Of a stretch of DNA of 64,000 nt, positions 11,470-22,600 are shown one piece after another. The first letter of the stretch is position 1, and each line of letters starts with the position of its first letter. The notes under the pieces are model-generated. The model did not search any database and was not told the DNA's origin. It saw only the letters and a list, made by a program, of their open reading frames with translations. This DNA is from Symsagittifera roscoffensis (taxonomy: Eukaryota > Xenacoelomorpha > Acoela > Convolutidae): contig NC_087067.1 of assembly GCF_963678635.1 (NCBI RefSeq), positions 12,261,716-12,325,715 of the forward strand, given 5' to 3'. The translations under genes and the position numbers were made by a program.

Positions 11470-12130
11470 GTTGGGATAGTCCCCGGGTCGAGGTCCCAGA
11501 CTTTGTGGGTCACGCCGCATCCAGATTTAGACCCAAATTGCATAATCGCGCCGAGAGTTTCAGTCTGGAAAGTCTGGACATGACACGCGCCGTGGATCTC
11601 GATAGTCTGGACATAAAAAAAGTTTGGTCGCGAAAGTCAGGACTTAAAGTCGCAAAAATCTGAACCGCGTCGTCTCCTTCTTCGTCTGGAAAGTCGCGAC
11701 GTCTTGTGGCGAAAATTGTGCCATATCCACCTCGATTGCAAAGGTCGCTAGGAATTTTTTTTTAGTTGCACCGTCTCCGCCGTGGTCTATAAAGTCGCGC
11801 CGTCTCCGCCTTGGTCTATAAAGTCGCAACGTTCCACCGCTGGTTGCAAAAATCTCGCCCTCTCCACTTCGGTCGCGAAAGTCCGGAAACATTTCAATTT
11901 TGTAGCGCCGGTCGCACCGGTTCTTGAGCTGCGCTGGGGCCGCACCATCTCTGCCTTGGTCGCAAAAGTCGCGGATAAAAAGGGACTTTCGGTTCTACGC
12001 TCGCGAAAGTCTGTAAATTGGAAATCTTGGTCACAAAAGTCTGAAATATCAATAATGGGTCTCAATATTTCAATCGCACCATCTCCGTTTCGGTCGCGAA
12101 AGTCGCGACGGATCATTGCGGTCAAGAAAT
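11470..12130 (-). repeat. Degenerate TCGCGA minisatellite, right array (inverted)
   Basis: Units read GGTCGCGAAAGTCTGGA, the reverse complement of the left array's unit. Examples lie at 11593-11640, 11868-11895, 11995-12035 and 12085-12110. A second motif, CCGTCTCCGCC(T/G)TGGTCTATAAAGTCG, is repeated at 11770-11825. The two arrays therefore form a large imperfect inverted repeat about a centre near 11 kb. Confidence 0.65.
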
Positions 12131-14721
12131 TCTGGAAATTTCCGCAAATCTGGACTACATTTTAATTCCCGTAATCTGAAATTTAGTTTCATTTGTCTGG
12201 AAAAAAGTCGCAGCAATCTGAAAATTAGCAGCAGGTTTCTTGGGCATTTACTTTTTTGGCTCTTTGAATTTTTTAGTTCAAAAATCTCAGCTCTAAATGG
12301 CTTCGATTGTCTGGTCATTAAACCAAGGTTTTGATCCTAATCATCTAAACTTGAGTCCATAAGAATTTCACGAAAAGATAAAAGAAAAAAGCGGCCATAT
12401 ATAGTTAATAAATTTTCGTAAAATACTGAACTGATTGCTGACTTTTTTTTTCAGTTGTGCCGGTAGTAAACAACACATGGTCAAAAAGTTTTAACTCCCG
12501 CGGAAACATTTGATTTTGACCGCGGTCTCAGTTGCGACTATCGGGCCTGTTGCTGTCATGCTTAAATCTTCCTTTGTTAGGGACAGCCACTGGGGCATAA
12601 CTCTAAATTTTTTTGAAACTTTAATTTCCATAAACACTGATTGACAAAACACAGAAAATTTTGATGTTAAAAAAGCAGGCTGAAAATGACATTTGAAGCA
12701 CTGCGGGTGCGAGTCAGCCGGTATTACTCTTGAAGGTGAAGTCCCATGTGTAATAAGGTTCATTTGTGACAAAACGAAAAATTGTTCTCATTTGTATCAA
12801 AATTATTCAACTCGGCTTCTGATTGCTCGAGTTAAGAGCAAACGGTTTATTAAATTAGTTTTCTACTATTCAAACAGCAGAGAACTAAAAGGCAGAATAA
12901 TGAACGAGGCAGTCGCGCCAACGTGCTGCGAGCTTGCCAACAGAGGTTAGGGCTCTATACAAAAATTACAGCTGTATATCACCGCGAAGCGGCAAATCGC
13001 GCGTAGCGCTCACACCAATTGCCTTAAACAAAAGCTGAAAATCTTTGGCTCAGTTATCTTTGGGCATTTGAATATTTTTGGTACAAATGCGATTGATTTT
13101 TTGGTACCCTCTTGAAGTTAACGACTTTAGAGTCTTTTTACTTATTCCGCCCAAAAAACCGACATTACAACATATTGGACTGAAACTATTTTACTTCAAT
13201 CTGATTGGCAAAAATGCCAATCAAATATGAGGATTTTTTCAAAATGTTTAGAGAACAATTTTTAGTCAATTTATAAGCTAGCCGAATTGGCAAAAAAAGT
13301 AATCGCTTGGTACATTTAAAAAAAAAATTTTCAAATGAGCTGTAGAGAAGAAGTTTTCAAATGTTTTACCCTGACAGGAAAAAATCAGATCAAGTGATCG
13401 ATCCCGCGAAGGAGCAAATTGATCTGTGAAATTGATCTGAATAAATAAACCACCCCGAGCTTATATATACACAGTTGATATAAATTAACGGTACAAAACG
13501 AACAACACTGGAAAGTTTAAACGCGTTTTTCTCAAAATGGGGGAAGATTAGACAAAAAGTAAAGAGAAAAAAATGCTTAGAATGTCATCAAAACAAATAT
13601 GGTCCAATTCTTTTTCGAATTTCGCAACCAAAATCTTACTTCAAATTTGGGTCATCTTAGTTTTTTTACCTAGTCAAAAATTAGGCTTAAAGTATCATAT
13701 TATTTGATGAGAAGTTTGAATTACAACCAAAAATCTTAGTGTAAACATAGTTTTGCTGGATTGCCAAAAAAGATCATTTTTACATATAAAACTAAAAATA
13801 TTTGGTTAAAAACAAGTTTCAATCCTTTTGCAAAAATTTTTGAAGGTTTCAAAAATTTGTTGCGCTGTGTAAGAGGCTTCTTATAAAAGAACTTTCTCAT
13901 CAAATTATAACGTAGTTTCAGCGTTTTTTTTTTTGGTTATTTAAAGCAAAACCGACATGATCTATTTTTGTATTTATAATTCAGAGTTTTGTGCATAGCT
14001 AAATATGCGAAATTTCAGAGATATTTCAGTAATGATTCCGTAGAAACAGAGCGTTACAAATTTTAACTCCTACTAGTAGCTTTCAAGTGAGAGTTTTAGT
14101 TGATTAGCCCTTTAAATTGCGTGTATCTAAGTCTTGATGAAGCAGAGGCAGCATACATGTCTTCAAAGCTGATGTTTGCGGGATCGAACCCTGGTAGTTC
14201 ACTATTTTCGTTCTTTTTGATAGTAGTTTTATTGCTTTTTCATCCCTAAAAATGAGCCAAAAAAGAGAATTTATCAATAAAGTTTACTCTATTGGCAATG
14301 AACATCGTTAATTCATCGATAGCTATCGCTATTTTTTTTTCATTTTTTCGCTAATGTTCAATGTGAGCTCAACCCGGGATCAGATTAATTCTGCTGAAAA
14401 TCTAAGCAACTTTAGTTCACTTTACTTTTTGACTAATATCAACCCGATTTGACAAAATGACTTTTCAAAGTAAAATTTTTTTATTTTTGTTAGAATAATT
14501 TTAATCAGCCCTGTATTTGTCATTTTCCTCGAAACTCGGACAAAAATGAGCATTCCGCGTGTAATTATTAACAAAAAGCTCGGACAGACAAAATTAATCA
14601 AAAAGAGCAATTGACCTGTTTTGGGAAAATTTAGCTTGCAAAACCTAATTTATTAGACGAAATTTTTGATTCAGAGTGTCTGAAAAACGAAATTGCATGC
14701 AAACTTCTGTCAAAATGGTAC
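12131..14721. other. AT-rich intergenic DNA without a recognisable gene
   Basis: No supported gene. Degenerate copies of the GACAGACAAAATTAAT motif found at the ends of the MITE at 14722 occur near 14580-14610. A tRNA-like B-box at about 14180 was considered and rejected. Confidence 0.45.
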
Positions 14722-15081
14722 GATGCTCTTTTTAATTAATTCTGTCTGTCCGAACTTGTTGCAACTCTCTATACATTTGATCTGTCGAAAGAGCAATGCA
14801 AAATAATTAAGCTTTTGCAGAGAATTTCATTTTTTCCTAGCTTCAAGAGCACCCTTAAAAAAACTTTTGCATTAAACAATGTTCCCCCATATAATTTTTC
14901 AGAGCAAAAAAAAACAAATAAAACGGCGACAAAAAAGCAAACGCGAAGCTTCAAAGAAGTTTTTTGGATTTAAATTAAACTTGAAGGTCAGAATTATTTT
15001 AAAAATGCAAAGCGTAGTCCGATAAATTTGTTATAGAGAGTTGGAAAAAGTTAAGACAGACAGAATTAATTAAAATAGCAA
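14722..15081. mobile_element. MITE with ~50-bp terminal inverted repeats (TTAATTAATTCTGTCTGTC)
   Basis: The left end (CTCTTTTTAATTAATTCTG, then TCTGTCCGAACTTGTTG and CAACTCTCTATA) is the reverse complement, with a few changes, of the right end at 15030-15081. No transposase frame. Isolated copies of the same end sequence lie near 14580, 16060 and 16230, which suggests several insertions of one family upstream of the nucleoredoxin gene. Confidence 0.6.
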
Positions 15082-15112
15082 CTGTCTGGACATCAACGGA
15101 AATTAAAACTGA

Positions 15113-15641
15113 AACAAGACTGCTCGTATCAGTGCGAAGCCCTGAATGAGCCTTTTGAGGTTTATGGAGCAGCATAAAAAATTAAATGAAATAAAATAAA
15201 ATGAAAAATTTTTTTCTCCAAAATTTGAAATTTTTTATGAAAATCATCCCCCCACACGCCATATAAAGTACAAAAAGATAGATTTCGTTCCTTGTAACAA
15301 ATAAATTATGGCAAATCAGCTTCGTTCAACCAATTTGGAACGATTTATAAGACGGATTAAATCTCCGCTTACGCGTTAAAAGCGCGAATTATATCGCGCG
15401 TTAATTGTCCCAAATTGGTCAAAATGTCCAAAATGGCAATTTTTAAACCCTCATAACCCTAAGAAAAATGATCACAGGTAAAATATCTTTTCAAATTTAA
15501 GTTCAGGACAACAATGGCTTTCGAATGATAAAAAAAAATTCCGTCAAAATTGGCTAGTTAAAAAGTCGAAATTTGTCTGAAGAAAAAAAAAACCCACCCC
15601 GACCACAAATATTCCGTTACTTTCGTATCGAAAGTCGGAAC
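15113..15641 (+). repeat. Dispersed ~0.5 kb repeat, copy B
   Basis: Co-linear with copy A at 3401-3914 over nearly its whole length, from AACAAGACTGCTCGTATCAG to CGTATCGAAAGTCGGAAC. It has small indels such as an extra inner segment near 15170. Confidence 0.65.
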
Positions 15642-16493
15642 AATAAACATAACTTCGAAAGTTCATAAAGCAGAGTTTCGCTCAAAACCTATAACAACGG
15701 TGTGCAATTACATCTGAAGCGTCGAAGAGTAAACCTTGAAACAGGACAATTGTTGCTCAGGGTAGCTTATGTTTTTTTTGCGATTGGTTTCTAAAAATTG
15801 AACGATTTGATCATCTTCACTTGCAGTTTTTGGGGCGTTCTAATCTGTTTTTTTTTTGTTAAAAATAACTCTAGACTTAGATTATCAACTTATTTTGCTA
15901 ACTGTTTTTTTTATAAAATCTTAATGTTCATCGCCTTATTTAAATATTAGGCTAGCATAATCATTGGATAATCGACGATCTCGCATTTTGAAATTTGTCT
16001 GACAAAAAAATCAAGGTTGTTAGGCTTCAGATTTTGGCATGCAAAAAAGCGTCGAAAAACACTGATTGCTCAATTTAATTAATTCTGTTTGTCCCAATTT
16101 TTTGCTACTAATTATAAAAGCTATAGGTTGAGCAAATTTTGGATGCAAGTTTGAACTTTTATGTGTTCTTGAGACATACTTTTTGACTGAAAAATTATTT
16201 TCTGCATGCATAAACTGTCTGAAATAGTTCATTTGTCCTTTTTAATTAACTTGTCTGTTCCAGTTTTTTTGCATTTTGGTTTTCCTAATTTGGAAGTGGT
16301 ATCGCAACCATATTCGATTTCTGTTTCTAGCTGTTTTCCTAATTTGGAAGTCGAAACTATATTCGTTCATCAAACTACTGAGTTTAAACAATCGTTTTAT
16401 TGAAGCCACCGACAAAAAGAGGGACCAAAATCAGAAAAACTAACAACAGCATTACCGACAGATAAACAAAAACGCACGAGCATAACAACCACT
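15642..16493. other. Upstream region of the nucleoredoxin-like gene
   Basis: AT-rich. Holds two stray copies of the TTAATTAATTCTGTTTGTCC repeat end (about 16065-16095 and 16235-16265) and a tandem pair TTTTCCTAATTTGGAAGT (16280 and 16330). No clear TATA box or initiator was recognised. Confidence 0.4.
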
Positions 16494-17842
16494 ATGGCAC
16501 TAGAAGCGTTGTTTGGCCCAGTTCTCGAGAAGAGCGACAAAAGCGAAGTGAAGACGTCGGAACTTTCGAAGAGTGGCGACGGAGTTCTCGGAATCTACTT
16601 CTCGGCTCATTGGTGCCCCCCTTGTCGGGGATTCACTCCTCAACTGGCAGAGGTGAACGATTGGCTCTTTTTCCTACCCCCCCCCCACCTCACTTAAACG
16701 TCGGTTTTATGGTCTAACGACAGGTTAAGTATGGATATCAAATGTGCTTGTCATGGCCTAATTAGTCCGCATAATTGTAAAATCGGACAATGTGAATAAA
16801 AAGTACTTGAAAAACTTCGCAGGTGGGGGAAAAGAAAAAAGAGCCAAAAAATTTTATGAGCTAACTAATTTGGGCCCTTAATACCACACTTTTTTCTCAA
16901 GCTTGCCTTTTTTGCAAACAAGCCCTTCAAAACTGCTTTTTGTTATGCGTGTCTTAAACAGATTCACTTTTTTAAATCGTCCGTTCTTCAATCGTCTTAT
17001 TTAATTTGTGTTTCTAGAATTTTGTCTTTTTGTTGTCAGTTAAAATCCAATTTTTCGCGGTTACAACCGAATTGATGTTCCGAGTCATCTGCCGAAACAC
17101 AGAAAATGCTATGGTTCGTTTGCACATTTTGAAGATTTAACGAAAAAATGCAATAGAAAGTGTCGATTTTAGAAATGTTGAGATTTTGGCAATAAAACTC
17201 ATTTTCGGCGCCACATTTTAGAAACATTTAGGTTCGTCAACAAATACAGGTGTCTTAAAGTAAGATTTTGGGTGCGTTAAGAATTCCTGAGAGTTACGAA
17301 AGGACATGCATGCTAGCGTTAGAATTTGCATTTTACCTAAAACCCCCTTTCCCCGCCCCAATAAAATCCGTCTTTTAGCTCCACGTCATTGTTGATCGAA
17401 AAATGAGTCGAACGGTATAGTGTATTTTATTCAAAAAGTTAAGTTCGTTTTGAGAATTAACTTATATCGGATTAGTATTGTTATCTATTAAAATGTAAGC
17501 AGCAAGTGATCAAAAATAAGCTTGACATTCCTATCTTCAAGCGTCAATTTCAGTCAGTTTTAGGTGTACAACAAACTAAAAGCCGACGGAAAAGACTTCG
17601 AAATTGTGTTCGTGTCGTCTGACCGAGATCCCGCAGCCTTCGCCGAGTACCACTCGGGAATGCCATGGCTCGCGCTTCCTTATGCAAACCGAGACAAGAA
17701 ACAGGAGCTATCGGACAAATACGGAGTTCGAGGAATTCCGACCTTGGTGCTGATTAATGCAGCTACAGGCGAAACGATCTCAAAAGAAGGCCGTCAGCTG
17801 ATATCCAAAGACGGAGCAGCGGGGTTTCCTTATAAGGGCTAA
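16494..17842 (+). CDS. Tryparedoxin/nucleoredoxin-like protein (two exons)
   Basis: Thioredoxin-fold oxidoreductase with exon 1 at 16494-16652 (53 codons) and exon 2 at 17564-17842, joined in phase 0 across a 911-bp intron with GTGAAC donor and TTTTAG acceptor; total 145 aa. The active site is WCPPC (residues 40-44), the motif of tryparedoxins and nucleoredoxins, followed by RGFTPQL. Exon 2 supplies FEIVFVSSDRD, LPYANRD and the cis-proline loop GIPT (111-114), in family order. Length suits the small nucleoredoxin-like proteins rather than the larger, three-domain nucleoredoxin. No signal peptide, so probably cytosolic or nuclear. AATAAA starts 4 nt after the stop. A MITE sits in the intron 10 nt from the donor; if not spliced, the reading frame would end at 16697. 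Confidence 0.9.
16663..16845. mobile_element. MITE copy inside the nucleoredoxin-like intron
   Basis: Starts GGCTCTTTTTCCTACCCC and ends GGGGAAAAGAAAAAAGAGCC. Inner landmarks (ggtctaacga, gtcatggcctaattagtccgc) match the copy at 5164. The first MITE base is 10 nt downstream of the exon 1/intron boundary (16652/16653). Confidence 0.75.
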
Positions 17843-17845
17843 TTT

Positions 17846-17851
17846 AATAAA
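17846..17851 (+). terminator. Poly(A) signal of the nucleoredoxin-like gene
   Basis: AATAAA 4 nt after the TAA stop. Canonical hexamer; the cleavage site itself cannot be seen. Confidence 0.5.
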
Positions 17852-17987
17852 CTACCCTCTCTGATTGTACCGAAAATTGATAAAATACAATTAATTCAGA
17901 ATATGAAATCGACCAAATTGTTTTCCAAATTGCTTAAGAGTATTGAACGTAGTGAGTATGCTTATATAGGTCTTGCTGATGTTTTTT

Positions 17988-18453
17988 GTTCCGACTTTCG
18001 ATACGAAAGTAACGGAATATTTGTGCTCGGGGTGGGTTTTTTTTTCTTCAGACAAATTTCGACTTTTTAACTAGCCATTTTTGACGGAAATTTTTTATAT
18101 CATTCGAAAGCTATTGTTGTCCTGAACTTAAATTTGAAAAGATATTTCGCCTGTCATCATTTTTCTTAAAGTTATGAGGGTTTAAAAATTGCCATTTTGG
18201 ACATTTTGACCAATTTGGGACAATTAACGCGCGATATAATTCGCGCTTTTAACGCGTAAGCGGAGATTTAATCCGTCTTATAAATCGTTCCAAATTAGTT
18301 GAACGAAGCTTATTTGCCATAATTGATTTGTTACAAAGAACGAAATCTATCTTTTTGTACTTTATATGGCGTGTTGGGGGATGATTTTCATAAAAAATTT
18401 CAAATTTTGGAAAAAAAAGTTTTCATTTTGTTTTATTTCATTTAATTTTTTCA
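17988..18453 (-). repeat. Dispersed ~0.5 kb repeat, copy C (inverted)
   Basis: Begins GTTCCGACTTTCGATACG, the reverse complement of the ends of copies A and B, and continues through the CGCG-rich core to about 18453. It is truncated before the CAAGACTGCTCG end. Confidence 0.65.
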
Positions 18454-18821
18454 TCCACGCCATTGAGCGATGAAACTTTGTCCTAAAAGGGGAAAACTTT
18501 CGCAGCTTAACAAATAAGTTTTTAAAATCGGTATCCTTAAAGTATGTATTTTTTCTTTAGATCGGGGGATTTAGAAAAGGGCGGATTTTGAAAAAGAAAG
18601 TTTTGTCGACCTTTTTAGTTTTTTTAGGTCGACAAAATTGATTTCCCGAGTTCTCGTAAAGCCCTAAAAAGACCAGGTTACAGCCAAATCTTCTGCGCAG
18701 CAGGCAAAATTTAAAAAAAAACCAGCCCCAATGATCGGTTTTTTAGGCAAATTTTGCAAAATTTGGATGAACAACGCAATCCCCCTCGCCCCCTAAGTGA
18801 AAAACCGTAGAATTTACCTCC
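18454..18821. other. Left host flank of the Polinton
   Basis: AT-rich sequence without a recognised gene. It ends in ...tttacctcc directly before the aaccgc target duplication. Confidence 0.45.
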
Positions 18822-18827
18822 AACCGC
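18822..18827 (+). repeat. Left 6-bp target site duplication (aaccgc)
   Basis: aaccgc here is identical to 37890-37895, directly after the right terminus. Six base pairs is the duplication length known for Polintons. It defines 18828 as the left end of the inserted DNA. Confidence 0.85.
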
Positions 18828-18935
18828 AGTTGCTGCTCATTTTGTTGTAAAGTTCAAATCTAATTGTAACCATGACAAATTCACAAAATATGAGTTTTTC
18901 TTCATTGAACGAGGAGTACTGTTTCTTCATTGAAC
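18828..18935 (+). other. Internal Polinton segment captured at the left terminus
   Basis: Positions 18828-18917 are identical over 90 bp to 30087-30176, inside the 99-aa gene at 29902-30201. A further 18 bases (18918-18935) end with a second copy of TTTCTTCATTGAAC, a 14-mer already present at 18897-18910. The normal terminus AGTAGTATG then starts at 18936. The target duplication abuts the captured segment, not the normal terminus, so the capture existed when the element integrated or arose during integration. The captured piece starts with AGT, the same trinucleotide as the true end. Confidence 0.85.
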
Positions 18936-19336
18936 AGTAGTATGCATATAGTGCGTTAGGATCGGGGGGGGGGGTTGTCATACATGGATGACCATTAGGT
19001 ATAAATCATAATGGTCAAATCATTAGGTATAAATCATAGTAGTATGCATATAGTGCGTTGTCATACATGGATGACCATTAGGTATAAATCATAATGGTCA
19101 AATCATTAGGTATAAATCATAGTAGTATGCATATAGTGCGTTAGGATCGGGGGGGGGGGGGGGGGTTGTCATACATGGATGACCATTAGGTATAAATCAT
19201 AATGGTCACCATGTATTAAATGATCAGCAATGGTCACCATGTAATAATCCTAATTGTCACCACATATAATTTTATACCCAATAGTCCTCATGTAAAACTT
19301 CGGTATATTATTGAGTATTCCCACTGAACGTTGTGG
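18936..19336 (+). repeat. Left terminal inverted repeat with three tandem terminus copies
   Basis: The terminal sequence AGTAGTATGCATATAGTGCG occurs at 18936, 19038 and 19121. The first and third are followed by TTAGGATC and a long G-run, while the second lacks the G-run. After the third copy, 19141-19336 matches the reverse complement of 37627-37870. The repeat holds degenerate iterons of the form ATGGTCACCATGTAA followed by a TTTATACC-like tail. Homology to the right end stops after CACTGAACGTTGTGG. Confidence 0.85.
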
Positions 19337-19676
19337 TTACATGTTTGGAGCGGGAAAGGATTTGCCAAATCTTTGTTCTGAAACCAGCCGGAGTGTTTAA
19401 CTGCGCTATAGACTGTTTGCTCAATTCTTCTTAAAACTTTGATTCAAACTCAAATTACATACAAATACATACAAAAGTATGCTTAAGACACTATCGCTTA
19501 AATGAAAATGTTTATATCCCAGATTAACTGAGTTCCAAAGCTGAACAAAATCTCGCACTTAAATACACACTAAACGCGGAATAAACGGTAGGTCAAATTT
19601 TATGTACAGACAATTCTCATATTAAATAACTGAATTTTATTTACTATACAAAAGTTAATGTGGTGTTTTTTGTGTT
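19337..19676. other. Non-coding spacer, left end of Polinton
   Basis: Between the terminal repeat and the stop of the leftward polymerase gene. It contains only the polymerase poly(A) signal at 19636. Confidence 0.5.
19636..19641 (-). terminator. Poly(A) signal of the polymerase gene
   Basis: AATAAA on the minus strand, 35 nt past the stop at 19677-19679. It fits 3' processing of the leftward transcript. Confidence 0.5.
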
Positions 19677-22600
19677 TTAATCTATTCGTCGATTTTTTGA
19701 CCGTGGTTCTTCTACTTCAACTGCTTCATAATCGAAAAACGAATCGTTGAAGAATGACGACTCGTCCTCATCGGAAGTATTGGCCTCCAGATCCGCGATA
19801 TCCCCGCTATCAATATCACTGTCGTTGGTTTCTGCTGCCCGAATCAGACCGGGGTCTGGAGTTTGCCAACTGCTATTGACCTGGTCCATCAGTTGTCGAA
19901 GCGAGCGATGTGGTTGTGTGTTCTCAACAGCAAAACTATCCTCAGAGTATTCATCATCAATTTCCGGATGGTCCCAATTAATGTTTTGAGTGTTAGCGAA
20001 TTCTTCAGACACCCCATCTAGGAAATCGTCACAATCCCACGACACTGGCTGTTGACGATCTTCAAAAAATGGCATCCATTTTTCCAAATCGTCATCATCG
20101 GTTGGGTCAGAATTAACAGCGGCTGTGTTGTCATCACTATCATCAATGCCAATCACAGTTTGACCCAAGATGTTTTTGTGACCGTAGGGAAAAGTGTGCT
20201 GACCATCATCGAGGATGTAGCGTTTGTCATCAAAAGCTGATAACGATGTTTTCGTCGAAGTCACTGTTTGCAGATTGTGTGACTCGGATGCGATTCGACT
20301 GTTTTCAGTTTTGAATAACGAGCCAGAGGTCAAGGTGTCTCGATATCGCTGATGGCTCAACATCTTCTGAGCAGCTTTCGATACACCCTTCGCCGATAAT
20401 TTTCTGCAATCTATAAATATAATTATATGATTTCTAATCAATTTTTTGATGATCACTAATGTGTGGTGGTAAAAAAAGAACCAAATGCAATCTGTGGTTT
20501 TGTGTTTTTTAGGAGCTACATCATGTTAACTTGAAGGTCAGGTGCAACAAAAAAAAATGACATGAAGGCCAGGTGTGACCTTAAAAATTAGTCATCATTA
20601 AAAAAATCGACCAACACAAAAAAAAAAAAATCCCCAAAAAAATTAAAAAATTTTTTTGCAAAAAAAAAAAAAAAACACTTTTTCGCCCGAAAAATTTTTC
20701 GAACAAAAAAAAATTTTTTTTTTCCAAAAAAAAAAAAATTGTCCACAAAAAAAAATCGTCCGCAAAAAAAAAATCGCCCACAAAAAAAAAAAAAAAATTT
20801 CGCCCACAAAAAAAAATCGCCCACAAAAAAAATTTTTTTCGCCCTCAAAAAAAAAAAAAATTTCGCCCACAAAAAAAAAATTTTTTCGCCCACAAATAGA
20901 AATTGCTTTCCAAAAAAAATTCCACAAAAAATCAAAATTTTTTGAAATTCGTGCTCACAAATAAGGCAAATAGAAATTAATTAATTACCTCTGGACAAAA
21001 TGGAATAAAGTTTGGGTTTGAGGGATATAAACTCGGTTATAATGTCTCCTGGAAACTCATCCTTGAATTTTAAAACAACCATTTTGTTTTTTGGGTCGTA
21101 GAGAGGGTGGTTCTTCGGGTAATTTGACAAGTCAAGTTCATTCAAAATATTCCTTTTTTCGGAAATTTCTCGGTATAAATCTTCACTTTTGACTTGGTAC
21201 AGGAGACTGTCTGTATCAGAATACAGTAGTTGACATTCAAAATTTGGTTTCATTATATCGTAATGAAATTTATACATGTGAAACTTTGCTAACTCAAGAA
21301 CACTAGCTCCCACAATTGTTGGGACATCCCAATAGATTTTTGTTGGGTTCGAAGTGAACGCTGCCAAGTTTTCTCCAAAAATTTTGTAGGATTTAAATTC
21401 GAATGCACTAATTTCTCGCAAAGCGGCATGATAATCTCTAACTATTCGAACAAGCATCCGTTTGCGCTTCGACTCGCATGTTTTCCCATAAGCACAATTG
21501 TTCAGTAGTTTGTACAAATCCTCCTCAAATTTATTTCTAGCTTGTTGTCGTTTAGTCGTGTTCAATGTGATGTATGGTTCTAACCATGCTTCTTGTTCAA
21601 ACTTCAGCACACGGTGCACTTTTTTAACTTTAAGTCCCAACCTAACAAACAATTGCAATAGTTTGTAATGAATTGTATAGTTTGACTTGTCATGCAGCGT
21701 CTGCAGTAACTTTTTGGTCTTTCCAATTGAACGTCTTGCAATGTCTTGGTTTTTCATCTGCTCGAGTAAATTCGTTTGGTAGGGACTCAACCAATCCTGG
21801 GGTACACTTTCTTTAGTAGGAGCTAAAGGGTAATCTTGATGATCCTCATGCAGTTCTTCTGGGTACTCGAGATCAACTTCCAATATAAATCCAATCAAAG
21901 AGTCTTCAGTCATGTTGAGGATTTGGTTCACAATCACCTCGTCTTCTATATGCTCTATTAACTCAAAGTTACGCACCGGTAATTTCTCCGTTTGCATGAC
22001 GCCGCCATAGAGGTTATTTGCATCGATCATAAACCCGTAGGTGCTAGGTTGATCTGGGTTGAAGTCGGGGCATTCTTTGTTGTTGGCTTTGAAAAAGCGA
22101 CTATGGAACACGGATGCAGTACCACCTCGCATCATATTCTCGACCATTTCGAGATGCCTGCGGTCTGATAAAAGCTGAACATTCGAGTCTTTGCAGATAC
22201 GTTTGAAGGCGTCTCCAGCTAAGTTTGAAGCACTAAAATGGTGCGCGCAGTCCAGACCATAAGTTTGGTGACTAATTTGTCGAAATTCTTCAAAGACGCA
22301 AGCAAGAAGGAGTGTATCACACTTGAGATACAAGTTGTGATAATCCTCCAAGTTTTGACATTTGAACATTCTAAAAACTTTCCTTGCATGCTCCAGATCC
22401 GCTTGTGAAACTGCAACTTTTCCTCCATTCAAAACATCGGACCAATTTTGCAAAGGAGGCAATTCTTTTTCTGCAAATTTTTCTCTTTTGGTCATGTACG
22501 AATAAGGGTAGAAACCTTTTTGTCGTATCAGACACCGTTGCTCCTCCGTCTCGTTTGCAAAATACTTGTTCAAAACTGACATTTTTTCCGCTGGTAGATT

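Noticed and set aside
14140-14210. tRNA-like segment GGGATCGAACCC
   Set aside because: The T-stem pairs poorly and no cloverleaf or A-box could be built on either strand. A dead tRNA-derived SINE piece is possible but unsupported.
20581-20964. Several Phe- or Lys-rich frames on both strands
   Set aside because: They arise from the A-run tandem in the polymerase intron and show no amino-acid complexity.
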